Numbered from the stretch's first letter, positions 18,472-28,523 are shown. The stretch: 64,000 nucleotides of DNA from Cytophagaceae bacterium (GCA_006969745.1 CP030886.1:3755234-3819233), one strand, 5' to 3'. Notes: generated from the sequence alone by a model not told the origin. Numbers and translations are program-made.

Positions 18472-18507
18472 ATGGTTTATAAGCGTAACTAAGTGTAAAA
18501 CAACAAT

Positions 18508-19131
18508 TTGAAGGCAAAGGAAAAGATACTGAACAGTGCAGAGGAGCTTTTTATCCAATATGGAATCCGAAGTGTGACAATGGATGATGTAGCTCGGGAA
18601 GCTTCAATGTCCAAGAAAACATTATATCAATATTTTGATAATAAGGATGGATTGGTTTCTGAGGTAGCGTTGAATCATTTTGAGAAAGAGACCAAGGAGT
18701 TTGAAGAAATGTATAGCCAATCCAAGGATTCAATTCATGAAATATTATTGGTTTCTCAATGTTTGAGAAAGCATGTATTTCGAATGAATCCCTCATTGCT
18801 CTACGATATGCAAAAATATCATGGTCAAGCCTGGGATAAATACCTCGAGTTTAAGCACTCTACTATCCGTGGACACATCGAGCGAAACATTGAAAGAGGA
18901 AAGCAGGAAGGCTTCTTCAGAGAAGAGTTGGACGCAAAAGTATTATCGATACTTAGGGTAGAGGGAGTTCAATTGGTATTTAATACCAAAATCTTTCCAC
19001 GTGGAGAATTTGATTTCCCGACAGTCCAGTTGCAAATCCTAGATCACTTTGTGCATGGATTACTAACTGATAAGGGCCGCAAGAAATATGAAGAATATAT
19101 AAATCTAGAATCAACCAATCACATACTCTAA
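18508..19131 (+). CDS. TetR-family repressor of the efflux operon (TTG start)
   Basis: The N-terminal helix-turn-helix is classic: KEKILNSAEELFIQYGIRSV, then MDDVAREASMSKKTLYQYF. The C-terminal ligand domain (about 55-207) is all-helical and unclassified. The start must be the TTG at 18508: the next in-frame ATG would remove half of the DNA-binding domain, and the TTG reading gives the normal 'KAKEKIL' beginning. It is the first gene of the operon; the TolC gene begins 7 bases after its stop. The product probably binds the inverted repeat at 18444 and is released by a compound the pump exports. Confidence 0.9.
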   Translation: MKAKEKILNSAEELFIQYGIRSVTMDDVAREASMSKKTLYQYFDNKDGLVSEVALNHFEKETKEFEEMYSQSKDSIHEILLVSQCLRKHVFRMNPSLLYDMQKYHGQAWDKYLEFKHSTIRGHIERNIERGKQEGFFREELDAKVLSILRVEGVQLVFNTKIFPRGEFDFPTVQLQILDHFVHGLLTDKGRKKYEEYINLESTNHIL

Positions 19132-19138
19132 TACTTTT

Positions 19139-20482
19139 ATGAGAGGCATACTATCACTATTAATAATTATTGGCACTTCATTGGGAGTGCATGCGCAGGA
19201 GAAGGTCAGCCTTACACTGCAGGATTGTATCGACTTTGCTTTGGGCAATAATGAACAACTTAAGATCAAGCAGCTAGACAAGGAGATTGCTGATGCTGAA
19301 GTTAGAAAAACCATCTCGATGGGGCTACCCCAAGCGAATGTTAATGCTGGTTTGAATTACAATTTCGAACCCCAAAGGAGTCTAATAGACATCAGCACTT
19401 TTGATCCAACAGTTCCTCCCGGCACTGAGCAAGAGGTTTCGTTTGTTCAAAACTATGATGGGAATATCGGATTGTCAGTGGATCAGCTACTTTTTGATGG
19501 ATCTTATTTTGTAGGCCTGCAAGCTGCTAAAACCTACAAGGAACTATCAACAAAGGAGCATATCAAATCTCAAATCGATATAGCAGAAGCTGTTAGCAAA
19601 GCATATTACAATGCTTTAATATCAGAAGAACAACTTGAACTTTTAGAAAGAAATATTTCGAGACTGGATACTCTCCTTAGAGAAACAGACCAGATGTATT
19701 TGGCGGGCTTTGCTGAAAAGGTGGATGTAGATAGAATTCGTGTAAACTACAATAACCTGAAGGTGGAATACAGCCGATCTAAAGAGTTGAAAGATATAAG
19801 CCGCAAACTGCTGAAGTTTCAAATGGGGATGGATCTAAACCAGCCAATTGAATTAGCGGAGAATTTGGAAGAAGTAGGTATCGAAGTTTCAGCCATACCA
19901 GCCGAGACTTTTGACTATAATCAGCGGATTGAATTTTCCCAACTGGAGACCAATCGAAGCCTTGCATATTTAGATATGAAAAACAACAAGGTTCAATACC
20001 TACCGAAGCTATATGCACGATTAGGCTATGGATGGAACACAGCGGCCTCTAGCAGCAGTGACCTTTTTGTTTCAAGACGATGGTTGGATAATGGAGTAGT
20101 TGGAATTACAGCTTCAATACCAATATTCGACGGTTTTCTTAAAAGCAATAAGATTCAACAAAACAGACTGCAGGTAAAGCAGATAGAAAATCAGATGTCT
20201 TTTGTCAGGAAAAGTATTGATCTGGAAATAGAGCAATCTCAAATTAGCCTGAACAGTCAATTGGAAACTTTAGAAGTCCAAAAACAAAACATGGAGCTGG
20301 CACAGGAAGTGTATGATATTTCAAAAATTAAATATCAGGAAGGTGTGGGGTCGAACATTGAGGTAATCAATGCAGACGCCTCCCTTAAAGAAGCCCAAAC
20401 CAACTATCTGAATTCGCTCTACCAGGCGATTACATCACAAATCGAACTAAAGAAAGCACTAGGAACTCTATATAATAATTAA
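19139..20482 (+). CDS. TolC-family outer membrane efflux channel
   Basis: After a signal peptide (ending near GVHAQ), the 447-residue protein has the duplicated TolC pattern: the opening LTLQDCIDFALGNNEQLKIKQL, long coiled-coil helices (QIDIAEAVSKAYYNALISEEQL; LETLEVQKQNMELAQEVYDISKIKYQEG) and the 'GVGSNIEVINADASLKEAQTNYL' motif of the second repeat. It forms the trimeric outer membrane duct of the pump. It sits between tetR and the adaptor gene, with gaps of 7 and 4 bases. Confidence 0.93.
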   Translation: MRGILSLLIIIGTSLGVHAQEKVSLTLQDCIDFALGNNEQLKIKQLDKEIADAEVRKTISMGLPQANVNAGLNYNFEPQRSLIDISTFDPTVPPGTEQEVSFVQNYDGNIGLSVDQLLFDGSYFVGLQAAKTYKELSTKEHIKSQIDIAEAVSKAYYNALISEEQLELLERNISRLDTLLRETDQMYLAGFAEKVDVDRIRVNYNNLKVEYSRSKELKDISRKLLKFQMGMDLNQPIELAENLEEVGIEVSAIPAETFDYNQRIEFSQLETNRSLAYLDMKNNKVQYLPKLYARLGYGWNTAASSSSDLFVSRRWLDNGVVGITASIPIFDGFLKSNKIQQNRLQVKQIENQMSFVRKSIDLEIEQSQISLNSQLETLEVQKQNMELAQEVYDISKIKYQEGVGSNIEVINADASLKEAQTNYLNSLYQAITSQIELKKALGTLYNN

Positions 20483-20486
20483 GATC

Positions 20487-21665
20487 ATGCGTAAGATCAA
20501 TCACATACTAACACTAATTATCGCATTCGCTATCATCGCATGCGGAGGAAACGAATCTACCATCAGCTCCATTTTGGCTGAAGGTAATATGGAAAACATT
20601 CGAGCTAAGAAAAAAGAACTCACGACTCAGCTAAAGCAGGTGGAAGGAGAAATTGCACTGTTGGATTCTGCTATAGAAGCTAATAGCGAAGATGATAATA
20701 TTCCTTTAATAACTGCTCTGAAAGTTAAAAAGCAGGATTTTGTTCACTACGTTGAGCTACAAGGAGACGTAACAACACGTCAAAACGTACTTGTATATCC
20801 GGAAGTGGCCGGTACCATGACCAAAGTGTACGTCGATGAAGGTGACCAAGTGAAGAAAGGTCAAGCATTGGCAACCATCGATGATGGTGGACTGAGCAAT
20901 CAACTGATTCAAATGAAAACACAACTTTCATTGGCAGAGACAACTTATGAAAGACAGAAGAGACTGTGGGAACAGAAGATAGGCTCTGAAATCCAATTCT
21001 TGCAGTCAAAAGCAAACTACGAGTCACAAAAAGCAGCTGTTGAACAAATGGAATCACAGCTTCGCAAGTTCACCATGAGAGCTCCATTTGACGGTATAGT
21101 AGATGACGTAATCAAAGATCAAGGGACAGTTGTGGCACCTGGTGGTCCGGGTTCTGAGGTTTTCAGAGTGATCAACCTTTCCAATATGTACATTGAAACT
21201 TCGGTTCCTGAGACTTATATCACTTCAGTCACAAAAGGCAAAAATGTAAAAGTATTCTTCCCGATTCTAAATGAAACCATTGAATCGGCGGTTCGTGAGA
21301 CCGGCAATTTTATCAATCCAAATAATCGATCATTTTCAGTTGAGATTCCAGTTCCGAATAGAAGCGGGAATGTGAAACCTAACCTTACAGCCAGAGTTCA
21401 TATAAACGACTACAGAAACGAAGAAGCGCTTTTGATCCCACAAAGTGCAATTTCTGAAAACTCGGAAGGCGAGCAATACGCTTATGTAGTTTCTAACATC
21501 AGTAAGGACAACGTAGCAATTGCTAAGAAAACGATCATTACCACAGGAAAGACACAAGGTGATATAATAGAGGTATTGTCTGGAATTTCCGATGGCCAGA
21601 GCATAATTATTGAAGGTGCGCGAAGTGTGAAAGATGGGCAGGAAGTTAAAATTTTAAACTATTAA
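20487..21665 (+). CDS. RND efflux periplasmic adaptor (HlyD/AcrA family), lipoprotein
   Basis: Lipobox AIIAC puts the lipid-bearing Cys at residue 19, as in AcrA-type adaptors. A charged coil follows (ENIRAKKKELTTQLKQVEGEI). The lipoyl/barrel-sandwich halves are 'VLVYPEVAGTMTKVYVDEGDQVKKGQALATID' and 'RAPFDGIVDDVIKDQGTVV', flanking a hairpin helix pair (about 145-190). Beta-barrel and membrane-proximal domains end the protein. It links the inner-membrane RND pump to the TolC channel; the pump gene begins 4 bases after its stop. Confidence 0.93.
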   Translation: MRKINHILTLIIAFAIIACGGNESTISSILAEGNMENIRAKKKELTTQLKQVEGEIALLDSAIEANSEDDNIPLITALKVKKQDFVHYVELQGDVTTRQNVLVYPEVAGTMTKVYVDEGDQVKKGQALATIDDGGLSNQLIQMKTQLSLAETTYERQKRLWEQKIGSEIQFLQSKANYESQKAAVEQMESQLRKFTMRAPFDGIVDDVIKDQGTVVAPGGPGSEVFRVINLSNMYIETSVPETYITSVTKGKNVKVFFPILNETIESAVRETGNFINPNNRSFSVEIPVPNRSGNVKPNLTARVHINDYRNEEALLIPQSAISENSEGEQYAYVVSNISKDNVAIAKKTIITTGKTQGDIIEVLSGISDGQSIIIEGARSVKDGQEVKILNY

Positions 21666-21669
21666 TTCC

Positions 21670-24600
21670 ATGGCGACTAATAATAGTAAAGTAGACAAGG
21701 AGTTCAAGCCCTCTTCATGGGCAATTAGAAATCCTTCAGTTATATATCTGATCATTGGTTTGTTTTTGATTATGGGGCTTTCGGCATATTTCGCAATGCC
21801 GAGAGAAGATTTTCCTGAGATCAAGGAAACTAAAATTTACGTCAGCACGCCATTCCCAGGTAATACAGCGGAAGACATGGAGCGACTGATCACAGACCCG
21901 CTTGAAGATAAGCTGAAAAACGTGACCAACGTAGTGGAAATAATTTCTACTTCACAGGAAGACTACTCAATGATTACTGTTGAGTTCGATGAGAATATTT
22001 CAGTGGAAGAAGCAAAGCAGCGTGTAAAAGATGAAGTAGACAGCGAAACTTCCAGTGAAGATTGGCCACTTTTCAATGGCGCAAAAGTTGAGCCTAATGT
22101 TTTTGATCTGAAAATGTCTGAAGAATTTCCGATCATGAACATCAACATCACCGGAGATTTTCCTGTCGAGAAGTTGAAAGAATATGCAGAGTACCTTCAG
22201 GATGAAATTGAAGACCTTCCGGAAATAAAAGCAGCTGATATTCGAGGAGCACAAGAAAAAGAAGTAGAGGTGGCTGTTGATATCTATAAAATGATGGCAG
22301 CTAAGGTAAGCTTTGATGACATCTTAGGTGCCATTGGCAATGGCAATATGACCATGTCAGCCGGTAACCTTAAGGCAAGCGGCCAGCGAAGAACAATACG
22401 AATTTTGGGAGAAATTCAAAAGCCATCTGAGCTTGAAGATTTCGTCGTTAAATCAGAAAACAATTCACCGGTTTATCTCAAAGATATTGCTTCAGTAAGT
22501 TTTCGCCCGGAGGATAAAACGACCTATGCACGAGAGTTTGGCTCAAGTGTGGTGATGTTGGATATTAAGAAACGATCTGGCAAGAACATGATTGAGGCGG
22601 TGAATAAGATAAAGGATATCATCGCTGTAGCCGAAAAAGACTATTTCCCATCAGACTTAAAGATTTCCATTTCAAATGATTCATCAGAACGAACTTTAAA
22701 TCAGGTAAGTGATTTGATAAACAACATCATCTTCGGAATCATCCTGGTTGTAACTGTTCTGATGTTCTTCTTGGGCTTTAGGAATGCACTCTTTGTAGGC
22801 TTCGCTATTCCAATGTCAATGTTCATGTCTTTTATGATTATCAATGCGCTTGGTTATACCATGAATACCATGATCCTTTTCGGTCTTATTATGGGACTCG
22901 GAATGCTGGTTGACAATGGTATTGTGGTAGTAGAGAATGTTTATAGATTGATGGATCAGGAAGGCATGTCCAGATTAGAAGCAGCCAAGAAAGGTATTGG
23001 TGAAATTGCCTATCCAATTATGATTTCTACCGCCACAACTGTGGCAGCATTTGTACCACTAGGTATGTGGCCAGGCGTCATGGGTGAGTTTATGAAATAC
23101 TTTCCTATTACATTATCCATTGTATTGGGATCCTCTTTGTTCGTGGCTATTTTCATGAATTCTATGCTTGTTTCTCAATTTATGGAAACAAGTGAGCGTG
23201 AGCTTTCAAGAAAGGCATTGTGGAGAATGACAATCATTCTCTCGGGCATTGGAATTCTGATTATGATTTTTGGTGGACCTATGAGGGGCTTGGGCACGCT
23301 CATGATTTTCACCAACATTATGTTTTGGTTATACAAGTATGTAATCAAAGGACTTGCAACAGGCTTCCAGAAAAGAATCCTTACACGATTTGAGGATATG
23401 TATGAACGAAGAATCAAACATGCCATTCGAGGTAGCAATGTCTATTGGTATTTTGGAGTCACCTTTTTTCTTCTCATCGCCACTTTTATGATGTTTGGCG
23501 GATCGCTAGGGTCAGGTAGAACCAAAGTAGAATTCTTCCCTGATAATACACCAAATCAGATAATTGTATACATCGAATACCCGGAAGGAACAGCGATCAA
23601 TAAGACAAATGCAATTACTAAGGAAATCGAGAATCGCGTATACAACATCATTCAAAGTGATGTATATGTTACTGATGATAGAAATATCCTGGTCGAATCG
23701 GCAGTTTCTCAAGTAGGAGAGGGCGCAGGTAATCCGTTTACCGATGGAGGCTCTGCAGCTGAAATGCCACATAGAGGCAAAATCACGGCTTCTATGAGAG
23801 AATTCAAATACCGACAAGGATTAGATTCGGAGAAACTCCGTGGAAAAATTCAAGAGTCATTGACAGGCATTTACCCGGGAGTAGCTATTTCTGTCGAAAA
23901 AGATCCTGTAGGGCCTCCTGCAGGGTATCCGATTAATATCGAGCTTGAAGGAAGGGATTATGACGAATTGATCCAAACCGCAGAACGGATGCGAAACTTT
24001 ATCAATTCCAAGAATATAGCAGGAATAGAGGAATTGAAGATAGACGTCAATAAAGGTAAACCAACCATGCAAGTAGAGGTAGATAGGCAGAAAGCGGGAG
24101 AGTTAGGTGTAGCCGTAGGTCAGGTAGGAAACCAACTACGTCGAGCAATTTTCGGAGAAAAAGCAGGAGTGTATAAAAAAGATGGCGAGGATTACGACAT
24201 CAATGTCCGTTTCAATGAGGATCTAAGATACAATACCAGTGCTTTATTCAATCAGAATATTACATTCAGGGATCAATCCACAGGAAAGATTAAAGAGATA
24301 CCTGTCTCAGCAGTTGCTTCTCAGAAGAATACCTCGGGTTTCAGCGCGATCAAGCATAGAGATACCAAACGTGTTGTTACTGTCTATTCTGGTCTTAAGC
24401 CTGGGTTCACTGATCCAGCCGCGATTGTTGCCCAAATTGAGGAGTCAATGGCGGATTTCGATGGCTTGCCAAAAGGTGTAAAAATTGACTACACAGGCCA
24501 AATTGAAGAGCAGAACAAGCAAATGGCATTTTTGATGGGAGCTTTCTTTGCCGGCTTAGGCCTCATAGCGCTTTTGTTAGTCTTCCAATTTGGTGGACTT

Positions 24601-25182
24601 TCAAAACCAATGATCATCATGATCGCCATCTTCTTAAGCTTAATTGGAGTATTTGGAGGGCTAATGATTACCGGCTGGCCATTCGTAATCATGATGACTA
24701 TGATGGGAATCATATCTCTGGCTGGTATTGTGGTAAATAATGGAGTGGTATTGCTTGACTACACCCAGATACTCATTGATCGTAAGAAAGAAGAGTTGGG
24801 AATGGGAGATACCGAATTTCTCGACAAAGATGAAGTCATGCGATTGACCATTCAGGGAGGAAAAGCCAGACTGAGACCGGTAATTTTAACGGCTATTACA
24901 ACTGTACTTGGATTGATTCCGTTGGCTATCGGTTTGAATATAGATTTCTTTTCCCTCTTTACTGAGTTCGATCCAAAAATCTATATTGGTGGTGATAATG
25001 TGATTTTCTGGGGGCCACTCGCATGGACAGTAATTTTTGGACTGATAGTGGCTACTTTCTTGACACTAATCATCGTTCCAGTGCTGTTTACTATTTCATA
25101 TCGTATGAAGTATAAGCTATTTGCAAAAAAGTCGAATAGAGAAGCTGAAGCAGAAATGACTTATAGTAAAGAAGCAGCCTAA
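21670..25182 (+). CDS. RND-family efflux permease (AcrB/MMPL type)
   Basis: At 1170 residues it is somewhat longer than AcrB (1049), with extra loops, including a hydrophobic insert of about residues 520-580. Family marks are seen: FSAYFAMPREDFPEIKET-like N-terminus, two large periplasmic loops, 'GLIMGLGMLVDNGIVVVENV' in TM4 (the acidic proton-relay region) and the second-half match 'IISLAGIVVNNGVVLLDY'. 'RLRPVILTAITTVLGLIPLA' is another RND signature. It should use the proton gradient to export drugs, detergents or similar compounds as part of the tripartite pump. Last gene of the operon, followed by an intrinsic terminator. Confidence 0.95.
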   Translation: MATNNSKVDKEFKPSSWAIRNPSVIYLIIGLFLIMGLSAYFAMPREDFPEIKETKIYVSTPFPGNTAEDMERLITDPLEDKLKNVTNVVEIISTSQEDYSMITVEFDENISVEEAKQRVKDEVDSETSSEDWPLFNGAKVEPNVFDLKMSEEFPIMNINITGDFPVEKLKEYAEYLQDEIEDLPEIKAADIRGAQEKEVEVAVDIYKMMAAKVSFDDILGAIGNGNMTMSAGNLKASGQRRTIRILGEIQKPSELEDFVVKSENNSPVYLKDIASVSFRPEDKTTYAREFGSSVVMLDIKKRSGKNMIEAVNKIKDIIAVAEKDYFPSDLKISISNDSSERTLNQVSDLINNIIFGIILVVTVLMFFLGFRNALFVGFAIPMSMFMSFMIINALGYTMNTMILFGLIMGLGMLVDNGIVVVENVYRLMDQEGMSRLEAAKKGIGEIAYPIMISTATTVAAFVPLGMWPGVMGEFMKYFPITLSIVLGSSLFVAIFMNSMLVSQFMETSERELSRKALWRMTIILSGIGILIMIFGGPMRGLGTLMIFTNIMFWLYKYVIKGLATGFQKRILTRFEDMYERRIKHAIRGSNVYWYFGVTFFLLIATFMMFGGSLGSGRTKVEFFPDNTPNQIIVYIEYPEGTAINKTNAITKEIENRVYNIIQSDVYVTDDRNILVESAVSQVGEGAGNPFTDGGSAAEMPHRGKITASMREFKYRQGLDSEKLRGKIQESLTGIYPGVAISVEKDPVGPPAGYPINIELEGRDYDELIQTAERMRNFINSKNIAGIEELKIDVNKGKPTMQVEVDRQKAGELGVAVGQVGNQLRRAIFGEKAGVYKKDGEDYDINVRFNEDLRYNTSALFNQNITFRDQSTGKIKEIPVSAVASQKNTSGFSAIKHRDTKRVVTVYSGLKPGFTDPAAIVAQIEESMADFDGLPKGVKIDYTGQIEEQNKQMAFLMGAFFAGLGLIALLLVFQFGGLSKPMIIMIAIFLSLIGVFGGLMITGWPFVIMMTMMGIISLAGIVVNNGVVLLDYTQILIDRKKEELGMGDTEFLDKDEVMRLTIQGGKARLRPVILTAITTVLGLIPLAIGLNIDFFSLFTEFDPKIYIGGDNVIFWGPLAWTVIFGLIVATFLTLIIVPVLFTISYRMKYKLFAKKSNREAEAEMTYSKEAA

Positions 25183-25270
25183 AATGATCAACCTTTCACA
25201 GATTTGTTCGTTACAGGTAGTATATTCTTTTACTAAAGAATATGTCGGTTAGGTTTAAGTTAATAGTATT

Positions 25271-25298
25271 CCCCTCGGAACCCCGGGGGGATTTTTTG
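25271..25298 (+). terminator. Intrinsic terminator of efflux operon
   Basis: CCCCTCGG and CCGGGGGG pair over 8 bases (one T-G wobble) around loop AACC, followed directly by ATTTTTT. It lies 88 bases after the RND stop and only 5 bases before the metallophosphoesterase start. Confidence 0.9.
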
Positions 25299-25303
25299 TA
25301 AGT

Positions 25304-26536
25304 ATGAGCCGTATCTATTTCGTAGTGTTTCTTGTGTCCATCTATCTGGTTTTGGACGTCTATGTTTTTGTAGCTCTTCGCTCAATAACTGAGGGAATGA
25401 ATCCCATTTGGCGCAGAGCCATTCTAGTAGCATATTGGTTGGTAAGTATAGTGTCGCTTGCAGGAGTATTACTTTATCGTCAGATTAATCCTAAGGTGTT
25501 GGGCAATCTTAGGCTTTATATCACTACATTTTTCTTCGTCCTCTTCATTGGCAAGTTATTCTCTACAGTCTTTCTTCTGTTGGAAGATATCAGAAGAGGA
25601 GTTACCTGGTTAGTAAACCTATTACCATACGTTGAAGAAAAGCATTCGACATCAAGGTCAGATTTTATGCAAAAGACGGCGATGATTGCCGGTGCTATTC
25701 CTGTAGCCACCATGTCATTCGGAATTATTTCAGGTGCTCATGACTACCGCGTAAGAAAACGAATCGTTTACTCACCTAATTTGCCCAAAGCTTTTGATGG
25801 CATAAGAGTAGCTCAAATTTCAGATATACACACCGGCAGTTTTTTCAATAAAACTGCAGTAGCGGGAGGAATCGATATGCTAAATGCGGAGAAACCTGAT
25901 ATAGCCTTTTTCACGGGAGATCTTGTGAACAACAGAAGTGAGGAGGCAAAAGAATATCTGGACATATTTAAGAAGGTATCAGCTCCTTTGGGTGTATTTT
26001 CAGTGATGGGAAACCACGATTATGGCGATTATACCAGTTGGTCTTCACCTCAGGCCAAACAAAACGACATCAAAAACCTGCATGAAATGCATCGTTACAT
26101 GGGGTACGATTTGCTGCTTAATGAGAACCGAACGCTAACGGTAGATGGAGAAGAAATCGCAATCCTTGGATGTGAGAATTGGGGAGCTGGTAGATTTTCG
26201 AAGTATGGAGACATGATGCAAACAATGGCAGGAGCAGAAGAAAAACCCTATAAACTCCTACTTTCTCACGATCCCAGCCATTGGGATGCTCAAATAAGAC
26301 AAGAATTTCCTGACATAGATTTAATGCTTGCTGGGCACACCCATGGAATGCAGTTTGGAGTTGAGATTGGTAATTTTAGATGGAGCCCTGTTCAGTACAG
26401 ATACAAACAGTGGGCTGATTTATATCAAGAAGGTGACCAATCCCTGTACGTCAATCGAGGGTATGGTTTCATCGGCTACCCAGGTCGAATTGGGATACTA
26501 CCTGAAATTACCATTTTAGAATTAAAACGATCATAG
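25304..26536 (+). CDS. Membrane-anchored metallophosphoesterase
   Basis: Three or four hydrophobic helices fill residues 1-150, followed by a calcineurin-like phosphoesterase domain. All metal-binding motifs are present in order: ISDIHTG, FTGDLVNN, MGNHDYGD, SHDPS and AGHTHGMQ. The arrangement resembles YkuE/YaeI-type membrane phosphodiesterases, which act on lipid-linked or UDP-sugar substrates; the substrate here is not determined. The start codon follows the efflux terminator by 5 bases, so the transcript start must lie within or close to the terminator hairpin, or read-through supplies it. Confidence 0.88.
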   Translation: MSRIYFVVFLVSIYLVLDVYVFVALRSITEGMNPIWRRAILVAYWLVSIVSLAGVLLYRQINPKVLGNLRLYITTFFFVLFIGKLFSTVFLLLEDIRRGVTWLVNLLPYVEEKHSTSRSDFMQKTAMIAGAIPVATMSFGIISGAHDYRVRKRIVYSPNLPKAFDGIRVAQISDIHTGSFFNKTAVAGGIDMLNAEKPDIAFFTGDLVNNRSEEAKEYLDIFKKVSAPLGVFSVMGNHDYGDYTSWSSPQAKQNDIKNLHEMHRYMGYDLLLNENRTLTVDGEEIAILGCENWGAGRFSKYGDMMQTMAGAEEKPYKLLLSHDPSHWDAQIRQEFPDIDLMLAGHTHGMQFGVEIGNFRWSPVQYRYKQWADLYQEGDQSLYVNRGYGFIGYPGRIGILPEITILELKRS

Positions 26537-26615
26537 ATAGGGGATAGTCATTCGAAGGTGTTATAACTACATCTTCATGTCATAGGACAATAGGTGATTT
26601 TACAGGTGATTAGGC

Positions 26616-26642
26616 GAAAGAGGGACTCCAAGTTCCTCTTTC
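26616..26642. terminator. Strong hairpin, probable terminator after metallophosphoesterase
   Basis: GAAAGAGGGACT pairs with AGTTCCTCTTTC (12 bases, one G-T wobble) around a 3-base loop CCA. No proper U-run follows (TGTGTTTA), so it may work as a weak terminator or RNA-stabilising hairpin. Confidence 0.55.
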
Positions 26643-26709
26643 TGTGTTTATAGAGAATTAAGCCCATCTCTTAACTTTCCTTTTTATCTTTTCGCACAAA
26701 TCGGAACCT

Positions 26710-28029
26710 ATGACTAAAAAGCTTAATCAGATTCGTCAATTTATTGAGGTGGATTTGTGGAGAATTCGACTTAAATCACTTCCGAAACGGAAAAGAATAT
26801 TTTTTGGATTCATTCGTGTTTGGGTCATCGCAATTAAAGAATTCTTGCACGATAAGTGTGCTGAAAAAGCATCGGCATTGACATATTTCTCAATGCTTTC
26901 ACTTGTTCCGGTTATTGCCATGGTTGTAGCCATTGCTAATGCTTTTGGGGTAAGAGAACTCATGGAGAAAGAGCTAGCCAAATACTTCAGTGGACAGGAA
27001 GCAGTGCTCGAGAATGTGATGCCATTTGCGGACAAAATGCTTAGCGGATCAAGTGGTGGAATAGTCACCGGGGTTTCTATTGTTTTTTTAATCTTCACGG
27101 TTATTCGACTCCTCATGAACATTGAAGCAGCATTTAATGATATGTGGGATATCAAAAAGAATAGAAGGTGGGAGCGTAAAATATCGGATTACGTCGCTGT
27201 AATTCTTCTAGGTCCTGTGTTATTGATTGTGGCAAGCAGCGCTACCATTTTCGTAAAAGATGCGATACAGGATTTTGTAACCAGTTTTGAATTTTTAGGC
27301 CAGCTTCGATCAGGGATCGTATTTCTTTTGAAACTGCTGCCATACACAATACTTTGGCTATTACTTTTTGGATTGTATCTCATATTCCCAAACACACGAG
27401 TAAAATTTTGGCCGGCATTGTTTGCGGGAATTGTAGCTGGCACACTTTATCAATTAAACCAACAGGCATTCATTTCATTGCAATTTGCCTTTGCACGATA
27501 TGACGCCATATATGGAAGTATCGCCTTCCTTCCATTGTTTTTAATCTGGCTTCAGATCAGTTGGCTTATCGTCCTCTTTGGAGCTGAAATATGCTACGGA
27601 ATGCAATACATAGATCAGTGGGAAATGAACTCTGAGAAGTTAAAAATAAGTCTGACTCACAGGCGCAAACTTATGCTGTTGCTGTTGTTTAGAGTTGTGA
27701 AAAATTTTGAAAAAGGGGTTGGCCCGTATTCATTAAATGATCTTGCAAGCAGTGTCAACATACCACGACGCTACGTTGTGGATATTTGTTACGAGCTCGA
27801 AAAATCAAAGCTAATTACACGAGTTGATGGTGATGATATAGCCTATCAGCCAAGCTTTGATATTAATAAAATGGATTTGTACACAGTATTGAATAAGTAT
27901 GAGACCGAGGGAATGCGAGATTTTGACCCAAGGAAGTCAAGAGCATTTCAAAGTATCGAGAAAGCATTGGAAGATATTCAGTTGAAATGGAAAGAAACAG
28001 ATAGCAACATCCTGATCAAGGATTTATGA
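26710..28029 (+). CDS. YihY/virulence-factor-BrkB family membrane protein
   Basis: The first 310 residues hold about six membrane helices with family marks: 'DKCAEKASALTYFSMLSLVPVIAM', 'NRRWERKISDYVAVILLGPV', and 'YGSIAFLPLFLIWLQISWLIVLFGAEI' in the last helices. A cytosolic tail of about 125 residues follows, including a winged-helix-like piece (SLNDLASSVNIPRRYVVDICYELEKSKLI). BrkB proteins were once called RNase BN; their true function is unsettled, with transport or envelope roles suggested. The 3' end overlaps the convergent DUF4442 gene by 6 bases. Confidence 0.88.
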   Translation: MTKKLNQIRQFIEVDLWRIRLKSLPKRKRIFFGFIRVWVIAIKEFLHDKCAEKASALTYFSMLSLVPVIAMVVAIANAFGVRELMEKELAKYFSGQEAVLENVMPFADKMLSGSSGGIVTGVSIVFLIFTVIRLLMNIEAAFNDMWDIKKNRRWERKISDYVAVILLGPVLLIVASSATIFVKDAIQDFVTSFEFLGQLRSGIVFLLKLLPYTILWLLLFGLYLIFPNTRVKFWPALFAGIVAGTLYQLNQQAFISLQFAFARYDAIYGSIAFLPLFLIWLQISWLIVLFGAEICYGMQYIDQWEMNSEKLKISLTHRRKLMLLLLFRVVKNFEKGVGPYSLNDLASSVNIPRRYVVDICYELEKSKLITRVDGDDIAYQPSFDINKMDLYTVLNKYETEGMRDFDPRKSRAFQSIEKALEDIQLKWKETDSNILIKDL

Positions 28030-28521
28030 TTTTCGTTGCTTGAAAGACCAGGTAAACTCAAATTCAGAAACAATAGTGCCATCTTTCATTGTACCCACTG
28101 TTTTAAATGTAGCTTCGGCAGCCTCACCGGTTTCAATACACCTATCAACTGCTTCAAAAGCTTTTGCTCCATCCTCACACGTAAAGTAAACCCTGTCAGT
28201 GGCTTTCTTGGTGAAATTTGCTTTTAAATCCACGATTATAAAAGCCACAGAGGGCGTTTTCCCCGTAATAGCAAGTAAGCATGATGAGGCAGTAGAAAGC
28301 TCTGCAGCCATGCTTTGAACTGCGAAGTAAATCGATTTGAAAGGGTTTTTATTTAAATTTTTAAATGGAACTGACGTGGTACATTTATTGGGAGTCAGCT
28401 CTCTCACTCTCAATCCTGCGAGCCATCCCATCGGAAGACTTTTCATTAAATACAGAGGAAATTTGAAACCACTGGTAACTTGGCTGGCGAGCTTTTTTTG
28501 CTTCGAGTTTAGCTCCATCAC
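28024..28521 (-). CDS. DUF4442 hotdog-fold protein (thioesterase-like)
   Basis: The 165-residue sequence matches the hotdog-fold DUF4442 group: 'MGWLAGLRVRELTPNKCTTSVPF', 'NPFKSIYFAVQSMAAELSTASSCLLAI' and a last strand 'GTIVSEFEFTWSF'. Relatives are presumed acyl-CoA thioesterases; the usual acidic catalytic residue could be the Glu in AAELSTA, but this is inference. It starts 2 bases after the stop of the coiled-coil membrane gene, making it the fourth gene of the SiaB/SiaC-like operon. It may simply share a transcript with that system. Confidence 0.72.
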   Translation of the reverse strand: MMELNSKQKKLASQVTSGFKFPLYLMKSLPMGWLAGLRVRELTPNKCTTSVPFKNLNKNPFKSIYFAVQSMAAELSTASSCLLAITGKTPSVAFIIVDLKANFTKKATDRVYFTCEDGAKAFEAVDRCIETGEAAEATFKTVGTMKDGTIVSEFEFTWSFKQRKS

Positions 28522-28523
28522 GA

